This document shows, piece by piece, positions 42,951-49,711 of a DNA stretch of 64,000 nt; the stretch's first letter is position 1; the number at the start of each line of letters is the position of its first letter. The notes beneath the pieces are model-generated. The model was not told where the DNA came from. It made no database searches and saw nothing but the letters and a program-made list of their open reading frames with translations. The DNA lies in contig JAFZVV010000003.1 in NCBI GenBank assembly GCA_017617615.1, positions 62,001-126,000 on the forward strand, given 5' to 3'. The DNA is from Prevotella sp. Its GTDB lineage: Bacteria; Bacteroidota; Bacteroidia; Bacteroidales; Bacteroidaceae. Position numbers and translations under genes: made by a program.

Positions 42951-43433
42951 ATGGACAGCCACGTAGAACAAACATGCAAGATTCCGAGAGCCATGCGCCT
43001 GCTGTTGGGCATGGTGGGTGTGAGTATGGCATTTCTCTTAACGGCATGTGAAAGCCAGATGATGGATTTGGATGCCATCCGAGGCACTACAACGGCGGCG
43101 AGCCAAACTCCTGTCACCACCAAAATCTTTGATGATTACGAACAGCGTGCCTGTTTCCCAGGCGGGGAACAAGCCCTTCTGGCGTTTCTGGACAAGAACG
43201 TGAGATATCCCAAGGATTATGAAGGCTGTGCCCAAGGCCGGGTAGTTGTGAGTGTCGTTGTAGACATCGACGGCAGCATCATCGAGCCCAAGGTGGAGAA
43301 GAGCGTCTGCAAGGAACTCGATGCCGAGGCACTGCGTGTGGTCGGCCTCATGCCCAAATGGATACCCGCGAAATATTATGGGAAAGGCCAAAAAGAAAAG
43401 GTCTGCATACCTATTACTTTTAAATTGAGATAA
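42951..43433 (+). CDS. TonB-C domain protein, paralogue 2 lacking the Cys-rich N-terminus
   Basis: 160 residues. It begins with a short unrelated N-terminus, then a hydrophobic segment ending in a lipobox-like LLTAC, then SQMMDLDAIRGTTTAASQ, very like paralogue 3, and a TonB_C domain (FPGGEQALLAFLDKNVRYPK, RVVVSVVVDIDGSI, ALRVVGLMPKWIPA). The CHHEGDC...CPKC module is gone. The gene starts 25 bp after paralogue 1. Either an exported lipoprotein-like form or a truncated duplicate. Confidence 0.78.
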   Translation: MDSHVEQTCKIPRAMRLLLGMVGVSMAFLLTACESQMMDLDAIRGTTTAASQTPVTTKIFDDYEQRACFPGGEQALLAFLDKNVRYPKDYEGCAQGRVVVSVVVDIDGSIIEPKVEKSVCKELDAEALRVVGLMPKWIPAKYYGKGQKEKVCIPITFKLR

Positions 43434-43454
43434 AAACGCCAAACCCTGCTGTAT

Positions 43455-44111
43455 ATGAAAAGAGGAAAGAAGATATGCAAGACCCTCAAGGAAGTGCGCA
43501 TGCAGGTGGCAAAGGCCAACGACATCGCCTATGCTCCTACCGAGTGCCACCACGAGGGCGACTGCGCCGGCACCTGTCCGAAATGCGAGGCCGAGGTGAG
43601 GTATATCGAGCAGCAGCTACAGTTGCGACGCCAACTGGGCAAGGCAGTTGCGGTAATGGGCGTGAGCATGGGACTCGCCGCCCTGACATCGTGTGAGAGC
43701 CAGTTGGCAGACCTTGACGCGGTCCGCGATGCCACAACGGCAGTGAGCCAACCAGTGGGGAGCAAGGTCCCCAACTGGATGGGTGATGTGGTTGAGCATC
43801 AGCCCTCTTTTCCAGGTGGTATGCAAGCCCTCCTCAAGTTTTTGAGTGAGAATATCACATATCCCTTACAAGAAGAAAGCGTTACCGGCAGGGTGGTAGT
43901 GAGGTTTGTTGTCGAAACCGACGGCAGCATCACCGAACCCCAAGTGGTAAGGAGCCTTCATCCCCAGCTCGACGCCGAAGCACTGCGAGTGATAAGCCTC
44001 ATGCCCAAATGGGAACCTGCCATGCAAGGTGACATGAAAGTCAGGTGCGTATATAACATCCCTATCAAATTCGAGGTGGAGCAGTCTGCCAAAGACACGA
44101 TTTCCCAATAG
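43455..44111 (+). CDS. TonB-C domain protein with Cys-rich N-terminus (paralogue 3)
   Basis: 218 residues. The first about 80 residues are nearly the same as paralogue 1, with CHHEGDCAGTCPKCEAE and the same membrane segment; the first 38 bases of the two genes are identical. The middle (ESQLADLDAVRDATTAVSQ) instead resembles paralogue 2. The TonB_C domain (FPGGMQALLKFLSENITYP, RVVVRFVVETDGSI, ALRVISLMPKWEPA) has diverged more. This mosaic suggests recombination or conversion within the array. Gap to paralogue 2 is 21 bp. Confidence 0.84.
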   Translation: MKRGKKICKTLKEVRMQVAKANDIAYAPTECHHEGDCAGTCPKCEAEVRYIEQQLQLRRQLGKAVAVMGVSMGLAALTSCESQLADLDAVRDATTAVSQPVGSKVPNWMGDVVEHQPSFPGGMQALLKFLSENITYPLQEESVTGRVVVRFVVETDGSITEPQVVRSLHPQLDAEALRVISLMPKWEPAMQGDMKVRCVYNIPIKFEVEQSAKDTISQ

Positions 44112-44112
44112 T

Positions 44113-44221
44113 TTTGCTCGCTTAATCGGTCTTTGCCGCTTCGCGGCGAAGGTACTCACGCTCGGGAAAGCAAAAAAATCTACGTTTTTTTTTGCTTTCC
44201 ACTCGCTTAATCGTACCTTTG
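44113..44221 (+). promoter_or_regulatory. rlmN promoter preceded by a degenerate promoter copy
   Basis: Active promoter: TTTG (44191-44194), exactly 19 bp, TACCTTTG (44214-44221), 13 bp before the ATG. About 80 bp upstream is a similar but damaged copy (TTTTGCTCGCTTAATCGG, then TCTTTG), followed by CGCTTCGCGGCGAAGGTA, a hairpin word also found in the helicase promoter repeat. Confidence 0.75.
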
Positions 44222-44234
44222 CAAACGGAAAACA

Positions 44235-45281
44235 ATGGACTGTAAGAAACAGACACTGATGGGCATGACACTCGCCGAACTGCGGCAGGCTGTCGTGCAG
44301 ATGGGTATGCCCCCTTTCACAGGGGGGCAGATTGCCAGTTGGCTCTATCAAAAGCCCGTGAACACCATCGGTGAGATGACCAACATCTCGAAAGCGAACC
44401 GCGAGAAATTGTCGGAGCACTATGACGTTGGACTCCTGTCGCCCACCGACTGTCAGCGGTCGGCAGACGGCACAGTGAAATACCTGTTCCCCACCAGCAA
44501 CGGCAAGACGGTGGAGACCGTCTATATCCCCGACGGCGACCGCGCCACGCTCTGCGTCTCATCACAGGTAGGCTGCAAGATGGGGTGCACGTTCTGTCAG
44601 ACCGGCCGTCAGGGCTTTGAGGGCAACCTCACCGCCGGCGACATCCTCAACCAGGTGTATGCCCTCCCCGAGCGCGACACCCTCACCAACATCGTGTTCA
44701 TGGGACAGGGCGAGCCGCTGGACAACATCGACAACGTGCTCCGCGCCACGGAAATCCTCACCGCACCCTACGGATGGGCATGGAGCCCGAAGCGCATCAC
44801 GGTGAGCAGCGTGGGCGTAAAGAGCAAGTTGCGCCGTTTCCTCGACGAGAGCGACTGTCATCTGGCCATCAGCCTCCACTCCCCTCTCCATGAGCAGCGT
44901 GCGATGCTGATGCCTGCCGAGCGCGCGATGCCCATCGCCGACGTGGTGTCGCTGCTGCGCGAGTACGACTTTACCCACCAGCGCCGTCTCTCGTTCGAGT
45001 ATATCGTCTTCGGCGGCTTGAACGACACCATCACCCATGCGAAGGAAATCCTACGGTTGCTCCGCGGCCTGGAATGCCGCGTCAACCTCATCCGCTTCCA
45101 CCAGATTCCCGGCAGCGACCTGCATGGAGCCAGCGAAGAACGCATGGAACAGTTGCGCGACTACCTCACGCAACACGGTATTTTTACCACTATCCGTGCC
45201 AGCCGTGGCCAGGACATCTTCGCTGCCTGCGGCCTGCTCAGCACGGCAAAAAAGATTGCCGCCGAGCGCGGTCAGGCCTAA
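44235..45281 (+). CDS. rlmN: 23S rRNA (adenine2503-C2)-methyltransferase
   Basis: 348 residues, radical SAM. The cluster motif CKMGCTFCQTG (Cx3Cx2C), the GEPLDN motif after VFMGQ, and the HSPLHEQR segment match RlmN. The C-terminal catalytic Cys is in FAACGLL. It methylates A2503 of 23S rRNA and A37 of some tRNAs. Likely followed by pdxA in one transcript (120 bp gap with no clear promoter or terminator). Confidence 0.96.
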   Translation: MDCKKQTLMGMTLAELRQAVVQMGMPPFTGGQIASWLYQKPVNTIGEMTNISKANREKLSEHYDVGLLSPTDCQRSADGTVKYLFPTSNGKTVETVYIPDGDRATLCVSSQVGCKMGCTFCQTGRQGFEGNLTAGDILNQVYALPERDTLTNIVFMGQGEPLDNIDNVLRATEILTAPYGWAWSPKRITVSSVGVKSKLRRFLDESDCHLAISLHSPLHEQRAMLMPAERAMPIADVVSLLREYDFTHQRRLSFEYIVFGGLNDTITHAKEILRLLRGLECRVNLIRFHQIPGSDLHGASEERMEQLRDYLTQHGIFTTIRASRGQDIFAACGLLSTAKKIAAERGQA

Positions 45282-45401
45282 ACCGGCAAAGACAAGGACT
45301 TCAGGACCTGAAAGGCCTTCGCATCCAAAACATCTCACGAATATTTATCACGGTATCCCATAGGACATGCCATCATTATAAAAACATTCAAAGAAACTGA
45401 T

Positions 45402-46469
45402 ATGGAAGAGAATAAAATCCGCATTGCTATCACCCATGGCGACACCAATGGCATCGGCTACGAGACCATTTTCAAGACCTTCGCCGACCCCGCCATGCTC
45501 GAGTTGTGCACGCCCATCATCTACGGCTCGCCGAAGATTGCCGCCTACCACCGCAAGACTTTGGGCATACAAGCCAACTTCAGTATCATCAGCAAGGCCG
45601 ATGACGCCCACGCCGACCGGCTCAACATGCTCACCTGTTTCGACGACGAGGTGAAGGTGGAGTTGGGCACACCTACGGCCGTCTCATCCATGGCTGCCCG
45701 GAAAGCCCTCGTCCGTGCACTCGGTGATGCTGGCGAAGGTCTTGTCGATGCCGTGGTGACATTGCCCATGAGCGACATCGCTGCATCCGGTGAAGACAAG
45801 GCTGCCGACGAGGCCCAAACAGAGAAAACAAGCACACCGCTGGTCATCCATGTGAACAACGACCTGCGCATCGCCTCTGCCACCGGCGACATACCCCTTG
45901 CCGATGCCCTCCGCCTGCTGACGAAGGAACTCATCGTGGAGAAGGCCACCACCCTCCACGAGACTTTGCGTCGCGACTTCCGCCTCTCCAACCCTCGCAT
46001 CGCCCTGCTGCAGGTCAATCCCCAGCCGGGTACCGAGGAGCAAGAGATCCTCAAGCCCGCCATCGAAGACCTCCACGCTGCCAGCGTGGGCGCCTTTGGT
46101 CCCTACCCTGCCGACACATTCTTCAGCCAATTCGAGCACATGCAGTTCGATGCCATCCTCACCATGTACCACGACCAAGCAATGCCATCCTTCCGCCTGC
46201 TGTCGCAAGAGGCCGACGTGACATTTACCGCCGGACTGCCCTTCATCGTCACTTCGCCCGGATTCGGTCCGCAGTTTGAGGCTGCCGGCAAGGGAACTGC
46301 CGACGAGAGCGCCCTCCGCCATGCCCTCTACCTCGCCATCGATGCCGTGCGCCACCGCCGCGACTACGACGCTCCCCTCGCCAATCCGCTGAAGAAACTC
46401 TACCACGAGAAACGCGACGAGAGCGAGAAGGTACGCTTCACCATCCCCAAGAAGCACGAGCAGCATTAA
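45402..46469 (+). CDS. pdxA: 4-hydroxythreonine-4-phosphate dehydrogenase
   Basis: 355 residues. Signatures: THGDTNGIGYETIFK at the start (the family's GDPxGIGPE block), LLQVNPQPGT, and the metal-binding MYHDQAMPSFRLL. It oxidises 4-phosphohydroxy-L-threonine in the DXP-dependent vitamin B6 pathway. Bacteroidota versions are a little longer than the Escherichia enzyme, as here. An insertion around residues 130-150 (ASGEDKAADEAQTEKTST) is polar. Shares a probable transcript with rlmN. Confidence 0.93.
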   Translation: MEENKIRIAITHGDTNGIGYETIFKTFADPAMLELCTPIIYGSPKIAAYHRKTLGIQANFSIISKADDAHADRLNMLTCFDDEVKVELGTPTAVSSMAARKALVRALGDAGEGLVDAVVTLPMSDIAASGEDKAADEAQTEKTSTPLVIHVNNDLRIASATGDIPLADALRLLTKELIVEKATTLHETLRRDFRLSNPRIALLQVNPQPGTEEQEILKPAIEDLHAASVGAFGPYPADTFFSQFEHMQFDAILTMYHDQAMPSFRLLSQEADVTFTAGLPFIVTSPGFGPQFEAAGKGTADESALRHALYLAIDAVRHRRDYDAPLANPLKKLYHEKRDESEKVRFTIPKKHEQH

Positions 46470-46498
46470 GGAAAAGTTTTCAAAAAAATCTGCCAAAA

Positions 46499-46529
46499 TT
46501 GCAGTTTTCAGTAAAAATATGTAATTTTG
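46499..46529 (+). promoter_or_regulatory. Promoter of the sigma-54-activator/lptE/secG operon
   Basis: TTG (46499-46501), 20 bp, TAATTTTG (46522-46529). The ATG is only 7 bp beyond, so the mRNA may be leaderless. Confidence 0.6.
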
Positions 46530-46536
46530 TCACCCA

Positions 46537-47754
46537 ATGAGAACATACAACCTTCAAGACATCAAGCGCAACTACAACATCGTGGGCAACTGCGATGCGC
46601 TGAACCGCGCCCTGAACATCGCCCTGCAGGTGGCCGACACCGACCTGTCGGTGCTTATCGAAGGCGAGAGCGGCGTGGGCAAGGAAATCATACCCCGTCT
46701 CATCCACGACCATTCACCCCGCCGTAGACAGAAGTATTTTGCAGTAAACTGCGGGGCCATCCCCGAGGGCACCATCGACAGCGAACTCTTCGGCCATGAG
46801 CGCGGTGCGTTCACCGATGCCGTGAACGAGAGCAAGGGCTACTTCGGCAGTGCCGACAAGGGCACCATCTTCCTCGACGAGGTGGGTGAACTGCCCATCG
46901 CTACCCAGGCCCGTCTGCTCCGCGTGCTCGAGAGCGGCGAATACATCCGCGTGGGCGGCCAGCAGGTGATGAAGACCGACGTGCGCGTGGTGGCTGCTAC
47001 CAACGTGAACATCCGCAAGGCCATCAGCGAGGGTCGTTTCCGCGAAGACCTCTACTACCGCCTGAATACCATCCCCATACAAATGCCTCCCCTGCGCGAG
47101 CGCGGCAACGACATCCTGCTGCTCTTCCGTCTCTTTGCCATGCAGATAGCCGAGAAATACCACCTGCCCCGCATCACCCTCAACGAGGAAGCGCAGCAGC
47201 GTATGCTCTCGTATAAATGGCCCGGCAACGTGCGGCAACTGAAGAATATTACCGAACAGATGTCGGTGCTCTGCGAGAAGCGCGAGATCGACGGCGAGAT
47301 CATCCGTCACTTCATCCCCGACGACGGCAACACCACACTCCCTGCCACCATTGCCCCTGCCGGTGGCAGCCACAGTTATGAGAACGAGCGCGAAGCCGTG
47401 TTCAAGATGCTCCTCGACCTCGGCAACAACGTGAAGGACCTGCGCCGCGAACTCAATGGCCTGCGCAAACTCATCGACGACAACAACGCCATTGCCAGTC
47501 AGGGACAGACACTGAGTGCCCAATACTCGATGCAACTCGAAAACAACCACCACGAATCGCCCTCCGTGGAAGATGCCGTGGCCGAGGAAATCTCCGAAGC
47601 CGAGCCCGAGAGCCTGAACATGAGGGAAGTGGAGAAGGCCAAGATTCTGAAGGCCCTGGAGCGCAACAACGGCAACAGGAAACACGCCGCCCAGGCCCTC
47701 GGCATGTCCGACCGCTCACTGTATCGCAAACTCCGACAATATGGAATCACCTAA
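46537..47754 (+). CDS. Sigma-54-type AAA+ transcriptional activator without receiver domain
   Basis: 405 residues. The AAA+ domain starts almost at once: Walker A GESGVGKE, NCGAIPEGTIDSELFGHERG, then GAFTDA where the sigma-54 contact loop is usually GAFTGA, Walker B GTIFLDEVGELP, sensor and arginine-finger region FREDLYYRLNTIPI, and WPGNVRQLKN. The C-terminus is a Fis-type HTH (NRKHAAQALGMSDRSLYRKL). There is no receiver or sensor domain, so control must come from partners or expression. First gene of an operon with lptE, a TPR protein and secG; the stop overlaps lptE by 14 bp. A role in envelope regulation is inferred. Confidence 0.9.
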   Translation: MRTYNLQDIKRNYNIVGNCDALNRALNIALQVADTDLSVLIEGESGVGKEIIPRLIHDHSPRRRQKYFAVNCGAIPEGTIDSELFGHERGAFTDAVNESKGYFGSADKGTIFLDEVGELPIATQARLLRVLESGEYIRVGGQQVMKTDVRVVAATNVNIRKAISEGRFREDLYYRLNTIPIQMPPLRERGNDILLLFRLFAMQIAEKYHLPRITLNEEAQQRMLSYKWPGNVRQLKNITEQMSVLCEKREIDGEIIRHFIPDDGNTTLPATIAPAGGSHSYENEREAVFKMLLDLGNNVKDLRRELNGLRKLIDDNNAIASQGQTLSAQYSMQLENNHHESPSVEDAVAEEISEAEPESLNMREVEKAKILKALERNNGNRKHAAQALGMSDRSLYRKLRQYGIT

Positions 47755-48265
47755 GAAAATGGTTGCCGCTGTCGTCGTGTCGCTCGCCGTAGCCCTTGTG
47801 GTCATGGCGTGCAGCGTCACGTACAAGTTCAACAGTTCGAGCATCGACTACACGAAGACGAAGACCATCACCATCGCTGAATTCCCCATCCGTTCCAGTT
47901 ATGTATGGGGACCGATGCAAGGCATCTTCAACAGCCACCTGAAAGAACTCTTTTCCAACCATACCCGTCTGATACAGGTGAAGCGAAATGGCGACCTGAA
48001 GATAGAAGGCGAGATTACGCAATACAACCAGCGCAACAAGAGCGTTTCGAGCGAGGGCTATTCTGCCCTTACCGAACTCTCGATGACCGTTATCGTGCGC
48101 TTCACCAACAACGTGAACCACGACGAGGACTTCGAGGAGAGTTTCACCGCCACCGCTTCCTACGACAGCCGCCAGTCGCTCAATGCCGTCCAAGAGAGTC
48201 TGGTGACGGAGATGGTGGAAGACATCACCGAACAGATTTTCAATGCCACCGTGGCCAACTGGTAA
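47741..48265 (+). CDS. lptE: LptE-family LPS-assembly lipoprotein
   Basis: 174 residues. Signal region with Cys (VVVSLAVALVVMACSVTYKF) fits a lipoprotein. The beta-rich body (ITIAEFPIRSSYVWGPMQGI; LKIEGEITQYNQRNKSV) matches the Bacteroidota LptE family, which partners LptD in placing lipopolysaccharide in the outer membrane. Start 47741 overlaps the activator gene; a second ATG at 47759 is possible. Followed 4 bp later by the TPR protein. Confidence 0.88.
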   Translation: MESPKKMVAAVVVSLAVALVVMACSVTYKFNSSSIDYTKTKTITIAEFPIRSSYVWGPMQGIFNSHLKELFSNHTRLIQVKRNGDLKIEGEITQYNQRNKSVSSEGYSALTELSMTVIVRFTNNVNHDEDFEESFTATASYDSRQSLNAVQESLVTEMVEDITEQIFNATVANW

Positions 48266-48269
48266 CCCT

Positions 48270-48995
48270 ATGGACCTGAGACAACTCATCGAGCATCCCG
48301 AACTGATGAACAAGGAGACCCTCTATGACCTCCGCTCGCTCATCGCGCTGCATCCCTACTACCAGACAGCACGTCTGCTGATGCTCAAGAACCTCTATCT
48401 GCTGCACGACTCCTCTTTCGACGATGAGTTGCGCCGAGCCGCCATCTACATCACCGACCGCACCAAACTCTTCGACCTGGTGGAGGCCGGGCACTACCAA
48501 CTCAAGCCCCGTCGCCACCACCGTCAGCAAGCCCCTGCCAGTCCGTCGGACCGTACCCTCACCCTCATCGACAATTTCCTCAATACGGTGCCCGACGACA
48601 ACACGCCCTCCACGAGGAAACGCAAACCCACCGCCGCCGATGCCACCGTCGACTACGTGGCATATCTTTTGCGTGAAGAGGGCGACCACCAGCAGGAAGA
48701 ACATCCCGAGATGCGTGGCCAAGGACTTATCGACAAGTTCATCAACGACGAGGGCGGCAAGATTACGCTGAAGGAAGAGCCCGAATACGTGCCACAAGCA
48801 GAAGAAACGGAAAAAAATGCCGAAGAGGGCTATTTTACCGAGACTTTAGCCCGAATTTACGTCAAACAAGGCAGATATTCGAAGGCTTTGGAAATTATTA
48901 AGCGTTTAAATTTGAATTATCCAAAAAAAAGTGCTTACTTTGCAGACCAAATTCGATTTTTGGAAAAATTGATTACAAACAACAATAAAAAATAA
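48270..48995 (+). CDS. Tetratricopeptide-like protein of unknown function
   Basis: 241 residues from the ATG at 48270 (the frame opens at 48243). The N-terminal helices (LRQLIEHPELMNKETLYDLR, LIALHPYYQTARLLMLKNLY) and the final helix pair (ETLARIYVKQGRYSKALEII) look like TPR-type repeats separated by a charged, low-complexity middle (about 80-190). No signal peptide. This is the usual gene between lptE and secG in Bacteroidota as far as I recall; its function is not established. Confidence 0.82.
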   Translation: MDLRQLIEHPELMNKETLYDLRSLIALHPYYQTARLLMLKNLYLLHDSSFDDELRRAAIYITDRTKLFDLVEAGHYQLKPRRHHRQQAPASPSDRTLTLIDNFLNTVPDDNTPSTRKRKPTAADATVDYVAYLLREEGDHQQEEHPEMRGQGLIDKFINDEGGKITLKEEPEYVPQAEETEKNAEEGYFTETLARIYVKQGRYSKALEIIKRLNLNYPKKSAYFADQIRFLEKLITNNNKK

Positions 48996-49004
48996 AGGAA
49001 AAAG

Positions 49005-49430
49005 ATGTTTTACTATTTATTCGTAATTCTTATCGTCATCGCCTCGTTGCTGATGATTGGTATCGTTCTGATTCAAGAGTCAAAAGGTGGCGGTCTGTCG
49101 TCGAACTTCTCTGCCGGCAACCAACTCGCCGGTGTGCGCAAGACTACCGACTTCATCGAGAAAGCCACATGGGGCCTTGCCATCGCCATGGTGGTGCTGA
49201 GCGTGCTCTGCGCCTACTTCGCCCCCACTGCAGTGACCGAGCAGAGTGCCGTAGAGGCCACTACCACCAACCCGCTGACCAACCCTACCACCCAGCAAAA
49301 CTTCGGTGTCACCCAGCAGGCTCCCGCTGCTGAAGGTCAGGCTGCCCCTGCTGCAGAAGGCCAGGCTGCCCCCGCTGCTCCCGCTGCTGATGCAGCACCT
49401 GCCGCTCCCGCTGCTGATGCCCAGAAATAA
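49005..49430 (+). CDS. secG: Preprotein translocase subunit SecG
   Basis: 141 residues. Two membrane segments (LFVILIVIASLLMIGIVLIQ and the one near 60-80) flank the conserved SKGGGLSSNFSAGNQLAG loop. SecG assists SecYE/SecA in protein export. The last about 45 residues are a low-complexity Ala/Pro/Gln tail with repeats (AAPAAEGQ, APAADA) that is typical of Bacteroidota SecG and has no known role. Ends the operon about 90 bp before tRNA-His. Confidence 0.93.
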   Translation: MFYYLFVILIVIASLLMIGIVLIQESKGGGLSSNFSAGNQLAGVRKTTDFIEKATWGLAIAMVVLSVLCAYFAPTAVTEQSAVEATTTNPLTNPTTQQNFGVTQQAPAAEGQAAPAAEGQAAPAAPAADAAPAAPAADAQK

Positions 49431-49460
49431 AAACAGGCGGATTAAAAAACCGCTTAAAAA

Positions 49461-49492
49461 TTTGGCGATTAGAAATAATTCGTTTATCTTTG
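49461..49492 (+). promoter_or_regulatory. Promoter of tRNA-His
   Basis: TTTG (49461-49464), 20 bp, TATCTTTG (49485-49492), 30 bp before the mature tRNA. Confidence 0.7.
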
Positions 49493-49522
49493 CACCCGCT
49501 TTTTAACCGAAAGCGGAACATG

Positions 49523-49596
49523 GTGCCCGTAGTTCAGTTGGTTAGAGCGTCAGATTGTGGTTCTGAATGTCGGGGGTTCGAGTCCCCCCGGGCACA
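49523..49596 (+). tRNA. tRNA-His (GTG)
   Basis: Acceptor stem GTGCCCG / CGGGCAC, anticodon arm TCAGA-TTGTGGT-TCTGA with anticodon GTG, T arm GGGGG-TTCGAGT-CCCCC. A G precedes the 5' end (49522) as expected for the extra G-1 of tRNA-His, but the discriminator base after the acceptor stem is A, not the usual C73. CCA is not encoded. Confidence 0.95.
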
Positions 49597-49606
49597 CATG
49601 AAAGCG

Positions 49607-49637
49607 AAGGTCCTGCAAATGCTTGCAGGGCCTTTTT
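49607..49637 (+). terminator. Terminator of tRNA-His
   Basis: 12-bp stem AAGGTCCTGCAA-ATGC-TTGCAGGGCCTT (one G-U pair) followed by T residues. Confidence 0.85.
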
Positions 49638-49711
49638 CTATAAAAGATATGACTTTGTAACCTGACAAAGACTTTCTAAAAACAGGAAACCAAAATCAAA
49701 AACATTACTAT

